Assembly (NCBI GenBank): GCA_002270295.1
Contig: NISF01000014.1
Coordinates: 1-64,000, forward strand
DNA from: Enterobacter sp. 10-1
GTDB taxonomy: Bacteria; Pseudomonadota; Gammaproteobacteria; Enterobacterales; Enterobacteriaceae
Length of the DNA stretch: 64,000 nt
Reading direction: 5' to 3'
Under the pieces are notes generated by a model. It had not been told where the DNA came from. It did not search any database and worked only from the letters and a program-made list of their open reading frames with translations. Positions 18,192 to 27,767 of the stretch are shown one piece after another (positions within the stretch are counted from its first letter, which is position 1; each line of letters begins with the position of its first letter). Both the position numbers and the translations under genes were made by a program.

Positions 18192-19178
18192 TTAGAAAAT
18201 CCTGGAAAACTTATCGATGTTGCCGGCATCGTAGACGAACGGCTGCGCCATCGCGCCGCTACCGTCGGCATCCAGCTTCACCTTGCCCAGCCTGCCCATA
18301 TCGGCTTCGGTTTTGGTTGCCGTGCCTTTGACCAGATCGTCGGCCAGGTACGTGGCGGCGTAGCCGAGGTCAATGGGGTTCCAGATAGCAAAGCTTTTGC
18401 TGGCGCCGGATTTAATCGCCCCGGCCATTTCGGACGGTAGCCCCAGCCCGGTAACGTACACTTTGCCAATCTTGCCCTGATCCTTCACCGCCTGGGCGGC
18501 GGCAACGATCCCCACCGACGAAGGCGAGACGATCGCTTTCAGATTCGGATACGATTTCAGCAGGCCGACCGCTTCGCGGTAGCTCTTGTCGGAGAGATCG
18601 TCCCCGTAGGCAACGGTGACCAGGTTGACAGAAGGGTACTTCGGCAGCACCTTCTTCATCTCTTCGATCCAGATGTTCTGGTTGGTTGAGGTTGGGGTCG
18701 CGCTGAGGATCGCCACGTCGCCTTTTTCGACGTTCAGCGCTTTTAAGGCATCCGCGGCGAGCCTGACGTTGGTCTCGCCAATAAGTGCGTTATTGGAAGG
18801 GTTTAAGTGGATCTGACGGCCCGCCGGCGCCACGCCGGAATCCCAGGAGACCACTTTGATTCCGCGCTGCATCGCCTTTTTCAGCACCGGCACCACGGCG
18901 TCCGGATCGTTGGCGGAAATGGCGATCGCGTCCACCCCTTGGGCGATCAGCCCGTTCAGCACTTCGATCTGCGCTTCGGCGGTGGTGGTGGTGGGGCCGG
19001 TATAAATCACTTTCACATCGCCTAACTCTTTAGCCGCTTCCTGCGCGCCGACGTTCGCTGCCTCGAAGAATCCATTTCCCAATGATTTTGCCACGAGGGC
19101 AATTTTAACTTCAGCTAAAGCAGAACCGGACAACGCCAGGGCGGCAACGGTGAGGATCAAGCTTGTCTTTATTTTCAT
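18192..19178 (-). CDS. Rhamnose ABC transporter periplasmic binding protein (RhaS-type SBP)
   Basis: A 328-residue type I periplasmic binding protein with a clear signal peptide (hydrophobic residues 7-20, cleavage after SALA) and the RbsB/LsrB-like fold. It delivers sugar to the adjacent permease-ATPase complex. Rhamnose is inferred from location between rhaBAD and rhaM; the AI-2-type LsrB is a related family to keep in mind, but no lsrK/lsrF partners are here. The rhizobial name rhaS collides with the AraC regulator rhaS, so no symbol is given. Confidence 0.9.
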   Translation of the reverse strand: MKIKTSLILTVAALALSGSALAEVKIALVAKSLGNGFFEAANVGAQEAAKELGDVKVIYTGPTTTTAEAQIEVLNGLIAQGVDAIAISANDPDAVVPVLKKAMQRGIKVVSWDSGVAPAGRQIHLNPSNNALIGETNVRLAADALKALNVEKGDVAILSATPTSTNQNIWIEEMKKVLPKYPSVNLVTVAYGDDLSDKSYREAVGLLKSYPNLKAIVSPSSVGIVAAAQAVKDQGKIGKVYVTGLGLPSEMAGAIKSGASKSFAIWNPIDLGYAATYLADDLVKGTATKTEADMGRLGKVKLDADGSGAMAQPFVYDAGNIDKFSRIF

Positions 19179-19288
19179 TGCTTTTACTCCACATGATTGA
19201 GTTAGTTTTCCGCTGTCTTTCTCCTTGCTGATGCGTAGGCTTCCCGCATGGCGAAAGGCTTCGGGTAGGGTTTGCAGGTGACAGAGTT

Positions 19289-19312
19289 CGCCCCGTCTCG
19301 GTGAGCGGGGCG
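19289..19312 (-). other. Intercistronic hairpin after rhaD
   Basis: CGCCCCG (19289-19295) pairs with CGGGGCG (19306-19312) in the 142-bp gap between rhaD and the binding-protein gene. There is no T run on the minus strand. It is probably a processing or stability element that lets rhaBAD and the transporter genes be expressed at different levels. Confidence 0.5.
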
Positions 19313-19320
19313 CGATGTAA

Positions 19321-20151
19321 TTATTGATAAAGGTCTAACGCGGACTGCATAGGCTGCACATCAAAGCGCTTGCCGAGGGCAATCAGCTCTTCGCGGGTGA
19401 TGGTCTGCTTCATTCCACCCATGGAGTAAACCTTCACCAGTACTTCAGCCGATTTCTCGGCGGTATCGATCAGGCCAAAGGTTTCATCCAGCGTCGGCCC
19501 GCTGCCGAAGACGCCGTGGAACGGCCAGAGCACCAGCGAATGCTTACGCATTTCCAGCGCGGTGGCCCCGCCGATTTCGTCGGTACCTGGCACCATCCAC
19601 GGCAGAATGCCAACGCCGTCCGGGAACACCACCAGACATTCGGTACTGCCTTCCCAGAGCTTACGGGTGAACAGATCGCTGTTGTTTTCGAGGACGTAGG
19701 TCAGGGCGATCAGGTTGGTGGCGTGGCAGTGCATGATCACGCGATCTTTGCCGCCGGTCAGCCTGATGCGTTCGCTGTGGGACAAGAAGTGGGCCGGCAG
19801 TTCTGAGGTCGGCACCGCCTCGTGGGTCAAGCCCCACAGGATGTGATATCCCGCGCCGTCGCTGTCCACTTTGACCACGCCGAGGTTGGCGGCCGGATCG
19901 AGCTGCACGTTGCGGAAAAATTTACCGGAGCCGGTAACGATAAACGGCTGATTGGCCAGCGTCGGCATCGGCTGGCTCAGGGCGATATAGCGCGGTTTGG
20001 CGTGGAAATCGGCGGCAAAGGGTTCGATATCAGCCTCGTCGAGGCGTAGCGTCAGGTTACCGCCGTTGCGCTCATCCCAGCCCTTCAGCCAGGCATCGGT
20101 GGTGGCTTTAATCATGCCCTGGACGAACCAGGAGTCGATAATGGTGTGCAT
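19321..20151 (-). CDS. rhaD: Rhamnulose-1-phosphate aldolase
   Basis: Zinc-dependent class II aldolase that splits L-rhamnulose-1-phosphate into dihydroxyacetone phosphate and L-lactaldehyde. The 276-residue product matches E. coli RhaD almost throughout, including the zinc ligand pair HCH in VIMHCHATN and the substrate region [13 protein letters not shown]. The C-terminus is two residues longer than in E. coli. Third gene of rhaBAD, 82 bp after rhaA with a hairpin in the gap. Confidence 0.97.
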   Translation of the reverse strand: MHTIIDSWFVQGMIKATTDAWLKGWDERNGGNLTLRLDEADIEPFAADFHAKPRYIALSQPMPTLANQPFIVTGSGKFFRNVQLDPAANLGVVKVDSDGAGYHILWGLTHEAVPTSELPAHFLSHSERIRLTGGKDRVIMHCHATNLIALTYVLENNSDLFTRKLWEGSTECLVVFPDGVGILPWMVPGTDEIGGATALEMRKHSLVLWPFHGVFGSGPTLDETFGLIDTAEKSAEVLVKVYSMGGMKQTITREELIALGKRFDVQPMQSALDLYQ

Positions 20152-20174
20152 AGTCTTGTGCTTCCTGTTGATTC

Positions 20175-20196
20175 GGTACGGGGTTTATCCCGTACC
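20175..20196 (-). other. Intercistronic hairpin rhaA-rhaD
   Basis: GGTACGGG (20175-20182) pairs perfectly with CCCGTACC (20189-20196) around a 6-base loop. It lies between the rhaA stop and rhaD start and has no T run on the minus strand, so a stability or processing role fits better than termination. Confidence 0.55.
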
Positions 20197-20233
20197 CTAA
20201 ATAGGTTGTATATCTGCCGGTCGCCGGGCGAGG

Positions 20234-21496
20234 TTAGTTTCCGCGCTGGCTGAGAACGCTCTTCTCGTAGCCGCGAACGCTATCCAGCCACTGGCTGCCC
20301 GCCGGGGTATCGTGACGCTGGCAGTACATCTCCCAGATGGCCTGCCACGGCAGGCATTTCTGCTCTTCCAGCAGCGCCAGACGGGCGGTGTAATCGCCGT
20401 CGGCTTCCAGCTGGCGCAGCTGTTCCGTCGGTTCCAGCAGCGCGCGCAGCAGCGCTTTTTTCATGTTGCGGGTACCAATCACCCACGCCGCGATGCGGTT
20501 GATGGAGGCGTCGAAGAAATCGAGGCCGATGTGCACCCGGTCAAACAGGTTGTGGCGGATGATTTCGCTGGCGATGGCCTGGGTTTCGTCATCCAGCAGC
20601 ACCACGTGATCGCTATCCCAGCGTACCGGGCGGCTGACGTGCAGCAGCAGGCGCGGAATGTAGAGCATGGCGGCAGAGATTTTGTCGGAGATAACTTCCG
20701 TTGGATGGAAGTGCCCGGCGTCCAGACACAGCGCGGTCTGGCGGCTGGCGGCATAGCCCATATAGAATTCATTGGAGCCGACGGTGTAGCTTTCGGCACC
20801 GATACCGAACAGCTTGCTCTCCACGGCATCGATATGATGCGCCGGGTCGAACTTCTCGCTGATAACCTCGTCCAGCGCGTTCAGCAGACGCTGGCGCGGC
20901 GCCAGACGATCAACGGTAATGTCCTTCATGCCGTCGGGGACCCAGATATTCATGACCGACGGGGTGCCCAGCTGCTCGCCGAAATAGGCGGAAACCCGGC
21001 GGCTGGCCTTGCAGTGATCGATCCAGAACTGGCGGATTTCATCGTTGGCGTGCGACAGGGTAAAACCGTCGGCGCTCAGCGGATGCGAGAAGCAGGAGGG
21101 GTTAAAATCGAGCCCCAGGCCGTTGTTTTTGGCCCATTCAACCCAGTTTTTAAAGTGCTCAGGTTTGATTTCGTTACGCGCAACCGGGGTATCAGACTCC
21201 AGATAGATAGCGTGCAGATTCAGCCGTTTCGGGCCGGGGATCAGGCTCAGTGCCTGCTCGAGGTCGGCGCGCAGCTCGCCCGCGTTGCGGGCTTTGCCCG
21301 GATAGTTGCCGGTGGCCTGAATCCCGCCGGTTAAATTCCCTTCCGGGTTTTCAAAACCGGCGACGTCATCGCCCTGCCAGCAGTGCATGGATACGGGAAG
21401 CCGGTCCAGCTGGCGCAGAGCCTCCTCGACATCCACACCGACGGCGGCGTAGCGCTGTTTGGCAATTTCCCAGGCTTGTTCAAGTTGAGTGGTCAT
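20234..21496 (-). CDS. rhaA: L-rhamnose isomerase
   Basis: Converts L-rhamnose to L-rhamnulose in the cytoplasm using divalent metal ions. The 420-residue sequence is very close to E. coli RhaA (for example [16 protein letters not shown] near residue 28). ATG 21496 was chosen because it gives the family N-terminus MTTQLEQAW and overlaps the rhaB stop as ATGA; the codon two positions upstream (21502) lies further inside rhaB. Confidence 0.97.
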   Translation of the reverse strand: MTTQLEQAWEIAKQRYAAVGVDVEEALRQLDRLPVSMHCWQGDDVAGFENPEGNLTGGIQATGNYPGKARNAGELRADLEQALSLIPGPKRLNLHAIYLESDTPVARNEIKPEHFKNWVEWAKNNGLGLDFNPSCFSHPLSADGFTLSHANDEIRQFWIDHCKASRRVSAYFGEQLGTPSVMNIWVPDGMKDITVDRLAPRQRLLNALDEVISEKFDPAHHIDAVESKLFGIGAESYTVGSNEFYMGYAASRQTALCLDAGHFHPTEVISDKISAAMLYIPRLLLHVSRPVRWDSDHVVLLDDETQAIASEIIRHNLFDRVHIGLDFFDASINRIAAWVIGTRNMKKALLRALLEPTEQLRQLEADGDYTARLALLEEQKCLPWQAIWEMYCQRHDTPAGSQWLDSVRGYEKSVLSQRGN

Positions 21497-22959
21497 GCGC
21501 AAAGCTCCTTGGTCTGTTGTTGCTGAAACTGCGCAACGAAGCGGGCAATTTCATTTTCAGGATTAGGGATAAACGTGGTGAGCGCGTAGTTGTGGCGCAC
21601 CACCTGACGGAAATCATCGACGTTGTTCAGTTCATCCAGCGTCATCAGCTGGATGCCGATATTGCCGAGCGTAGAGGCCTCGACGGGACCTGCGATGACC
21701 GTAATGCCGCAGGCGTCCGCGCACAGCTGATTGAGCAGCGCGTTCTGACAGCCGCCGCCGACGATATGCAGCTGGCTGAAGGGTTGGCCTCGCAGCCGGG
21801 CAAGTTCGCCGAGCACGCGGGCATACAGCAGGGCCAGGCTGTCAAAAATGCAGCGCGCCAGCTCGGCGTCGCCGCTGGGCACCGGCTGCCCGGATTCACG
21901 GCAGGCGGCCTGAATCTCGGCGCTCATATTGTCCGGGTTGATAAAGCGCTCATCGTTGCAGTCAATCACCGAGCGGCAGGCCGGGAGTTCGGCGGTATGG
22001 GCAATCAGCGCCGGCAGGTCGCTGACGTTCTGCTCTTTCAGCACCCGCTGCAGCAGCCACAGTCCCATAATATTTTTCAGCACCCGATAGCGGCCTTCCG
22101 CGCCGCCTTCGTTGGTGATATTGGCCTTCAGCGCCTCATCGCCGGTGCAGGGGGTTTTGCTTTCAAAGCCCATGAGCGACCAGGTGCCGGAGGAGAGATA
22201 GGCCGCATTTTTACCGGCCAGCGGAGAGGCGATCACCGCGCTGGCGGTATCGTGACTGGCGACGGCGACCACCGGGATCGCGTTGCCCTGCGGGCAGATC
22301 CAGTGACCAATCACGTTGCCGGGATGGGTCGGGGTACCGAACCACTCGCGCGGCGCGCCGCTCCAGTTCAGCAGATCCTCATCCCAGCTATCGCTGTTGA
22401 TATTGACCAGCTGGGTGGTGGTGGCGTTGGTGTATTCCCAGTTCATCTGGCCGGTCAGACGGAAGCTGAAATAGTCCGGGATCAGCAGCGCGTGCGCGGC
22501 CTGGCTCACCAGCTCCGGCTGCTGCTCAACCAGGGCGCGCAGCTGGTACAGGGTGTTGAACGGCAGAAACTGGATGCCGCTGCGGCGGTAGATATCCGCG
22601 CGGCCCATCTGCTCTTCGGCATGCTGCATCAGGCCGTGGGTGCGGTCGTCGCGATAGGAAACCGGCAGGCCGACGCGCTGGCCCTGAGCGTCGAGCAGGA
22701 CATAATCCACGCCCCAGGTATCAATGCCGATGCTATCGATAAGGATGCCCTGCGCGCACACCTTCTCCAGTCCGCGGCGAATTTCGCCTTCCAGGCGATC
22801 GATATCCCAGCAGTCATAGTCATCCACCTGGTGCAGGCTGTTGGTAAAACGGTGGATTTCACGCAGCGTCAGCGCACGCTGTCCGCTTTCATAGCTGGCG
22901 AGCATCACCCGCCCGCTGGAGGCGCCTAAATCAACGGCGACACAATGACGAAAACTCAT
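21493..22959 (-). CDS. rhaB: Rhamnulokinase
   Basis: FGGY-family sugar kinase that phosphorylates L-rhamnulose at C1 with ATP. 488 residues. The N-terminal phosphate motif ([14 protein letters not shown]), the substrate region ([13 protein letters not shown]) and the C-terminal adenine-binding [16 protein letters not shown] are intact. ATG 22959 gives the family start ([10 protein letters not shown]); the 23-codon upstream extension lies in the promoter. First gene of the leftward operon, controlled from the 313-bp spacer shared with rhaS. Confidence 0.97.
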   Translation of the reverse strand: MSFRHCVAVDLGASSGRVMLASYESGQRALTLREIHRFTNSLHQVDDYDCWDIDRLEGEIRRGLEKVCAQGILIDSIGIDTWGVDYVLLDAQGQRVGLPVSYRDDRTHGLMQHAEEQMGRADIYRRSGIQFLPFNTLYQLRALVEQQPELVSQAAHALLIPDYFSFRLTGQMNWEYTNATTTQLVNINSDSWDEDLLNWSGAPREWFGTPTHPGNVIGHWICPQGNAIPVVAVASHDTASAVIASPLAGKNAAYLSSGTWSLMGFESKTPCTGDEALKANITNEGGAEGRYRVLKNIMGLWLLQRVLKEQNVSDLPALIAHTAELPACRSVIDCNDERFINPDNMSAEIQAACRESGQPVPSGDAELARCIFDSLALLYARVLGELARLRGQPFSQLHIVGGGCQNALLNQLCADACGITVIAGPVEASTLGNIGIQLMTLDELNNVDDFRQVVRHNYALTTFIPNPENEIARFVAQFQQQQTKELCA

Positions 22960-23272
22960 GGCAGAGATCCTTCTGAAAATCATTGCCAGCAGTCTAAAAA
23001 AGTCGCCGGTCGCGCACCTTCTTGCCACGGACAGGGAAATTTCCCGGCTGGCAAGAAAGCAAAGGTGACCGTGAGAGAGCTCACAATTTCATTCTGTCGC
23101 TATGGGCGCGGGGGATGTGACGTTGTCCGCAGTTCCCGATCTTTCCGGCTGTTTCTTGAAAAAGCGGCAGGCTTTACGACGTTTGCGGTCGAAAATTGAA
23201 GGCCGGATTGCCGGTCCTTAATTACTATTTGCCACACTGATTGATAACATTTCTCATTTCGAGGGGGCTGCT
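22960..23272. promoter_or_regulatory. rhaBAD-rhaSR divergent control region (313 bp)
   Basis: This spacer holds no gene. A strong CRP site, CGTGAGAGAGCTCACA, is at 23070-23085. For rhaB the minus strand shows an inverted repeat with 9-base arms, TTCTTGCCA (23019-23027) and TGGCAAGAA (23049-23057), where RhaS half-sites lie in E. coli. A -10 element TAGACT (22996-22991) follows. The rhaSR side (about 23100-23272) should contain RhaR sites, but I cannot place them confidently. Confidence 0.8.
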
Positions 23273-24109
23273 ATGACCGTATTGCACAGTGTGGATTTCT
23301 TTAAGTCCGGTACTTCTGCTGTTGCTATTGAGCCACGCCTCCCTCAGTCGGCGTTTCCGGAACATCACCACGATTTCCATGAAATTGTTATCGTTGAGCA
23401 CGGGACGGGGATCCACGTTTTCAACGGCCAGCCCTATACCATCAGCGGCGGCTCGGTGTGCTTTATTCGCGATCACGACCGCCATCTTTATGAACATACC
23501 GATAATCTGTGCCTGACCAACGTGCTCTACCGCGCGCCGGATGCGTTTCGTTTTCTGAACGGCGTCAGCCAGCTGCTGCCGCAGGAGCAGGAGGGCAACT
23601 ATCTCTCGCACTGGCGGGTGAATCAGGGGGCCTTGCAGCAGGTGCGGCAGCTCGTCAACCAGATGGAAAGCCTCGGCGCTGAGTCGGATGTGCATACCAT
23701 TGCCAGTCGGGAGATTCTGTTTATGCAGCTGCTGGTGCTGCTGCGCAAAAGCAGCCTCGCGGAAGGGGCCGCCGATAGCGAGGCGCGGCTCAATCACCTG
23801 ATGGCGTGGCTGGAAGATCACTTTGCCGAGGATGTTTGCTGGGAAGAGGTGGCGGCTCAGTTTTCGCTGTCGCTGCGCACGCTGCATCGTCAGCTCAAGC
23901 AGCAGACCGGCCTGACGCCGCAGCGCTACCTGAACCGGGTGCGGCTGATGAAGGCGCGCCATCTGCTGCGGCACAGCGATGACAGCGTCACGGATATCGC
24001 TTATCACTGCGGATTCGGCGACAGTAACCACTTTTCGACGCTTTTTCGCCGCGAGTTTTCCTGGTCGCCGCGTGATATCCGCCAGGGGCGCGACGCCATT
24101 CTTCAGTAA
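23273..24109 (+). CDS. rhaS: AraC-family activator RhaS
   Basis: Rhamnose-dependent activator of rhaBAD and rhaT. 278 residues, equal to E. coli RhaS. The N-terminal cupin-like sensor ([35 protein letters not shown]) precedes the C-terminal pair of helix-turn-helix motifs (about residues 175-272, ending [27 protein letters not shown]). First gene of the rightward rhaSR unit; its promoter region includes the CRP site at 23070. Confidence 0.96.
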   Translation: MTVLHSVDFFKSGTSAVAIEPRLPQSAFPEHHHDFHEIVIVEHGTGIHVFNGQPYTISGGSVCFIRDHDRHLYEHTDNLCLTNVLYRAPDAFRFLNGVSQLLPQEQEGNYLSHWRVNQGALQQVRQLVNQMESLGAESDVHTIASREILFMQLLVLLRKSSLAEGAADSEARLNHLMAWLEDHFAEDVCWEEVAAQFSLSLRTLHRQLKQQTGLTPQRYLNRVRLMKARHLLRHSDDSVTDIAYHCGFGDSNHFSTLFRREFSWSPRDIRQGRDAILQ

Positions 24110-24181
24110 CGCGAGAGCAGTCAACGTTTTAGCAAGCAAAATGCGAATAATGAAACGTTATTTGCGCCTGGAGTTGTCGCG

Positions 24182-25030
24182 GTGGCCGGTCAGTTGATTC
24201 TTCGCAAAGATGAGTTTTTTGCCTCGCCTTCTCAGGCGGTGGCGGTAGCGGATCGCTACCCGCAAAACGTCTTCGCCGAGCATACCCATGAGTTCTGCGA
24301 ACTGGTGCTGGTATGGCGGGGAAACGGCCTGCACGTGCTTAACGATCGCCCGTGGCGCATTACCCGCGGCGATCTGTTCTATATCCGCGCGGAAGATAAG
24401 CACTCCTACGCGTCGGTTAACGATTTGGTCCTGCAAAACGTCATCTACTGTCCGGATCGGCTGCGGCTCAACTTTGACTGGGCGGCCCATATTCCCGGCC
24501 TGTTTGGTACGCCGTGGCTCCCGCACTGGCGGATTGGCAGCTCCGGTATGACCCAGGTGCGGCAGGTGATTACCCAGCTTGAGCAGGAGAGCACCCGCAG
24601 CGATGCCCAGGCTAATCAGATGGCCGAACTGCTGTTTGCCCAGCTGGCGCTGATCCTGCACCGCCATCGCTACGCGACCGATAACCTGGCGGCGACCCAA
24701 AGTGAAGCCCTGCTCGATAAACTGCTGACCGAGCTGGCCGGCAGCCTGAACAGGCCCTTTTTCCTCGATCGTTTTTGCGCGCGGGAAGCGTGCAGCGAGC
24801 GCGCCCTGCGTCAGCAGTTTCGCCAGCAGACCGGGATGACGATCAACCACTATTTACGTCAGCTGAGAATTTGCCACGCGCAGTACCTGCTGCAGCATAC
24901 GGAGCGGCTGATTGGCGAAATCGCCATGTTGTGCGGATTTGAAGACAGTAACTACTTTTCGGTGGTCTTTAACCGTGAAATTGGCATGACGCCGGGGCAG
25001 TGGCGGCAACGCAGTCGCGTCGCCGCTTAG
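24182..25030 (+). CDS. rhaR: AraC-family activator RhaR
   Basis: Activator of rhaSR in response to rhamnose. 282 residues from a GTG at 24182 preceded by GGAG (24169-24172). In-frame upstream sequence offers no ATG, and E. coli RhaR is annotated with either a 312- or a 282-residue form; the shorter matches this start. The N-terminal sensor ([38 protein letters not shown]) and C-terminal HTH pair are typical. It sits 72 bp after rhaS and ends 5 bp before the convergent rhaT stop. Confidence 0.94.
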   Translation: MAGQLILRKDEFFASPSQAVAVADRYPQNVFAEHTHEFCELVLVWRGNGLHVLNDRPWRITRGDLFYIRAEDKHSYASVNDLVLQNVIYCPDRLRLNFDWAAHIPGLFGTPWLPHWRIGSSGMTQVRQVITQLEQESTRSDAQANQMAELLFAQLALILHRHRYATDNLAATQSEALLDKLLTELAGSLNRPFFLDRFCAREACSERALRQQFRQQTGMTINHYLRQLRICHAQYLLQHTERLIGEIAMLCGFEDSNYFSVVFNREIGMTPGQWRQRSRVAA

Positions 25031-25035
25031 GTGAT

Positions 25036-26070
25036 TTAGTTCGCCATTCCCAGGCCGACAATATTGGCGGCGATAATGATGACCACGCAGCCGAGGCTGA
25101 GTACGCCGACCGGCCGGCGCCCGGCGTTTTTCCACTCCTTCAGCACCAGACCAACCAGCCCGCCGCACAGAACGTAGAAGCTCATATGCAGCATCCAGCT
25201 CATATAGTCGTACTGCGCCGGAATGCTGGCGTGGCCCCATGCGTAGAAAAAGAACTGCAGGTACCACATCAGGCCGCCGAGAGCGGAAAGCAGAATATTG
25301 GCGATGATGAGCGGTTTTGCCCGCGAGAAGTCCGCTTTTATCGACAGATTCTTCACCTTGGCTAGCCGAATAAAGCAGAATCCGAGGTTCACCAGCGCGC
25401 CGCCGCCCATGATGACCACGTAGCTAGGCAGGGCGGTGTACAGCGGGTCGACCCCTAGCGCCGCGGCGGCTTCGTGCATCGGTTTGGCGGCGTTCATCGC
25501 AAACGACATCCCCGCCGAGAAAATACCGCACATCACCGCCAGGAGCAGGCCTTTTTTCAGATTGAAGTCTTCGGCTTTAATGCCCATTTTGCGCTCTTTC
25601 AGCTGCCCCGCTCGGGTCACAATAGCCACGCCAATCACCGCGACCAGCACGCCGAGCAGCGTCATCTGGCCGCCTTTGGTATTGATTAATACCTCGAACT
25701 GACCGTTGAGAATAGGGGTCATTAACGTACCGACGATCAGGGTAATACCAATGGCGATACCGATCCCCATCGACATGCCGAGATAGCGCATGGTCAGGCC
25801 GTAGTTGATATTGCCGATCCCCCACATCGCGCCGAACAGGAAGACCGGTAGCAGAGTCGAGGCGCTGAAGGAGCCGTAATAGGCCCAAAAATCAGGTAAC
25901 AGCATGGCGCTGATAGTCCAGGGAAGGATCAGCCAGGAGACAATCCCGCCGATAGACCACATGGTTTCCCATGACCACTGTTTAACTTGTTTGAACGGAG
26001 CATAGAAACAGGCTGCACTGGCCGCACCTATCAAATGCCAAAAAATACCCATCGTAATCGCGTGATTCAT
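25036..26070 (-). CDS. rhaT: L-rhamnose/H+ symporter
   Basis: Ten-segment inner-membrane symporter that imports L-rhamnose with a proton. 344 residues, same as E. coli RhaT, with near-identical blocks ([33 protein letters not shown]). ATG 26070 ([15 protein letters not shown]) is chosen over 26085 because it matches the family N-terminus. It is convergent with rhaR, with only 5 bp between the stop codons and no visible terminator. Confidence 0.96.
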   Translation of the reverse strand: MNHAITMGIFWHLIGAASAACFYAPFKQVKQWSWETMWSIGGIVSWLILPWTISAMLLPDFWAYYGSFSASTLLPVFLFGAMWGIGNINYGLTMRYLGMSMGIGIAIGITLIVGTLMTPILNGQFEVLINTKGGQMTLLGVLVAVIGVAIVTRAGQLKERKMGIKAEDFNLKKGLLLAVMCGIFSAGMSFAMNAAKPMHEAAAALGVDPLYTALPSYVVIMGGGALVNLGFCFIRLAKVKNLSIKADFSRAKPLIIANILLSALGGLMWYLQFFFYAWGHASIPAQYDYMSWMLHMSFYVLCGGLVGLVLKEWKNAGRRPVGVLSLGCVVIIIAANIVGLGMAN

Positions 26071-26158
26071 TGATTTTATCCTCATCTATTTTTTATCGGA
26101 TAAATCTTCTTCCGACCCGATGAGTGTAAAAATCGGTCAGTTTTATCGCCTTCAGGCT

Positions 26159-26187
26159 GTTGCCACGTGTTGGGAAACCCTGGCAAC
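26159..26187 (-). promoter_or_regulatory. Candidate RhaS-binding inverted repeat upstream of rhaT
   Basis: GTTGCCA (26159-26165) and TGGCAAC (26181-26187) form an inverted repeat sharing the TTGCCA/TGGCAA core with the rhaB site. The gap here is 15 bp, against 21 bp at rhaB. It lies about 90-117 bp upstream of the rhaT start. RhaS control of rhaT is known in E. coli; the precise site here is inferred. Confidence 0.55.
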
Positions 26188-26274
26188 CAACAGCTTAATT
26201 ACTTGTTCCAGCTCACAAAATCGCAGGTATCACACTCTGTTATAACCTTATTAAAAATACGGCATTGATAAGCG

Positions 26275-26302
26275 TTTTCAATATCATTTAATTAACTATA
26301 AT
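26275..26302 (+). promoter_or_regulatory. sodA promoter
   Basis: TATAAT at 26297-26302 with TTTTCA at 26275-26280 and a 16-bp spacer, 59 bp upstream of the sodA ATG. The AT-rich sequence around it resembles the E. coli sodA promoter, where Fur, ArcA, FNR and SoxS/MarA act; individual sites cannot be resolved by eye. Confidence 0.75.
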
Positions 26303-26361
26303 GAACCAACTGCTTACGCGGCCTTAACACTCTCAGCCGCTCGACAATAATGGAGATGATT

Positions 26362-26982
26362 ATGAGTTTTACACTGCCAGCCCTGCCGTACGCTTATGAC
26401 GCCCTGGAACCGCATTTCGACAAGCAGACTATGGAAATCCACCATACTAAGCACCACCAGGCTTACGTTAACAACGCCAACGCTGCGCTGGAAAGCCTGC
26501 CTGAATTCGCCGATCTGTCTGCTGAAGAGCTGATCGCTAAACTGGATCAGCTGCCGGCTGACAAAAAAGGCCCTCTGCGCAACAACGCGGGCGGTCACGC
26601 TAACCATAGCCTGTTCTGGAAAGGCCTGAAAACCGGTACCACCCTGCAGGGCGACCTGAAAGCGGCTATCGAGCGCGATTTCGGTTCCGTTGATAACTTC
26701 AAGGCTGAGTTTGAGAAAGCGGCAGCCACTCGTTTCGGTTCCGGCTGGGCGTGGCTGGTGCTGAAAGGCGACAAACTGGCCGTGGTTTCTACCGCGAACC
26801 AGGACTCCCCGCTGATGGGTGAAGCCATCTCCGGCGCTTCCGGCTTCCCGATCCTGGGCCTGGACGTGTGGGAACACGCTTACTACCTGAAATTCCAGAA
26901 CCGTCGTCCGGACTACATCAAAGAGTTCTGGAACGTGGTTAACTGGGACGAAGCCGCAGCGCGTTTTGCCGCCAAAAAATAA
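26362..26982 (+). CDS. sodA: Manganese superoxide dismutase
   Basis: Cytoplasmic Mn-dependent enzyme that dismutates superoxide. 206 residues as in E. coli SodA. Metal ligands are at H27, H82, D168 and H172 (motif DVWEHAYY). ATG 26362 ([10 protein letters not shown]) is preceded by TGGAGATGA; the codon at 26350 would add four non-family residues. Codon use is strongly biased, as expected for a highly expressed gene. It ends in a strong terminator at 27005. Confidence 0.98.
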   Translation: MSFTLPALPYAYDALEPHFDKQTMEIHHTKHHQAYVNNANAALESLPEFADLSAEELIAKLDQLPADKKGPLRNNAGGHANHSLFWKGLKTGTTLQGDLKAAIERDFGSVDNFKAEFEKAAATRFGSGWAWLVLKGDKLAVVSTANQDSPLMGEAISGASGFPILGLDVWEHAYYLKFQNRRPDYIKEFWNVVNWDEAAARFAAKK

Positions 26983-27004
26983 GGTTGCATTGTGCTGACC
27001 GAGA

Positions 27005-27030
27005 AGCGAGTCTGATGACTCGCTTTTTTT
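27005..27030 (+). terminator. sodA terminator
   Basis: AGCGAGTC (27005-27012) pairs with GACTCGCT (27017-27024) around TGAT, followed by a T run to 27030. It lies 22 bp after the sodA stop. Confidence 0.93.
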
Positions 27031-27053
27031 ATACCTGTAGCAGGGGGCAGCAG

Positions 27054-27728
27054 ATGCATTATCCGGTGAACGTCTTTGTAGGCAAAATAAGGGATTACGA
27101 AGGAAGCCGTCCGAGCGCCATCGGGAAAATCCAGGTCGACGGTGAGTTAACCCTCGGCGATCTGGGGCTGGAAGGCGATGAGCAGGCGGAAAAGAAAATT
27201 CATGGCGGTCCGGATCGGGCGCTATGCCAGTACCCGCGTGAGCACTACGCCGACTGGGCCCGTGAATTCCCCCTGCAGGCCGACCTTTTCTGCGCTCCGG
27301 CCTTCGGCGAAAACCTTTCTGCAGAAGGGATGACCGAGAAAAACGTTTATATCGGCGATATCTTTCGCTGGGGCGAGGCGCTGATTCAGGTGACGCAGCC
27401 GCGATCGCCGTGCTTTAAGCTCAACTTCCATTTTTCCATCAGCGATATGGCCCAGCTCATGCAGAATAGCGGTAAAACCGGCTGGCTGTATCGGGTGGTG
27501 GCGGGGGGCGTGGTGTCCTGCGACGCGCCGCTGGAGCTGGTGTCCCGGGTGAGCGATGTCAGCGTACATGAGGCCGGCGCGATTGCCTGGCATATGCCGT
27601 TTGATGATGAGCAGTATCATCGCCTGCTCTCTGCTGGAGGGCTATCGGTAAGCTGGAGCCGCACCATGCAGAAGCGGCGCTTAAGCGGACAGATCGAAGA
27701 TAATTCCCGCAGATTGTGGGGAAAATAA
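27054..27728 (+). CDS. yiiM: MOSC-domain 6-N-hydroxylaminopurine resistance protein YiiM
   Basis: Molybdenum-cofactor-dependent protein that reduces N-hydroxylated base analogues in concert with redox partners; 224 residues as in E. coli. The MOSC core includes GLEGDEQAEKKIHGGPDRALCQYPREHY and the conserved cofactor-binding cysteine in QPRSPCFKLN. ATG 27054 (MHYPVNVFVGK) was preferred over 26985, which would run through the sodA terminator. In E. coli kdgT lies between sodA and yiiM; it is absent here. Confidence 0.93.
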   Translation: MHYPVNVFVGKIRDYEGSRPSAIGKIQVDGELTLGDLGLEGDEQAEKKIHGGPDRALCQYPREHYADWAREFPLQADLFCAPAFGENLSAEGMTEKNVYIGDIFRWGEALIQVTQPRSPCFKLNFHFSISDMAQLMQNSGKTGWLYRVVAGGVVSCDAPLELVSRVSDVSVHEAGAIAWHMPFDDEQYHRLLSAGGLSVSWSRTMQKRRLSGQIEDNSRRLWGK

Positions 27729-27767
27729 TGCTCCCCCGGCTGCGGGCGCAGGCCGGGGGAAACCTCG

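Noticed and set aside
20312-22929. Two long plus-strand frames opposite rhaA and rhaB
   Set aside because: Antisense shadows; composition is typical of reversed GC-rich coding sequence.
26983-27053. Remnant of kdgT between sodA and yiiM
   Set aside because: The 71 bp are used by the sodA terminator and yiiM ribosome site; no kdgT-like sequence is seen.
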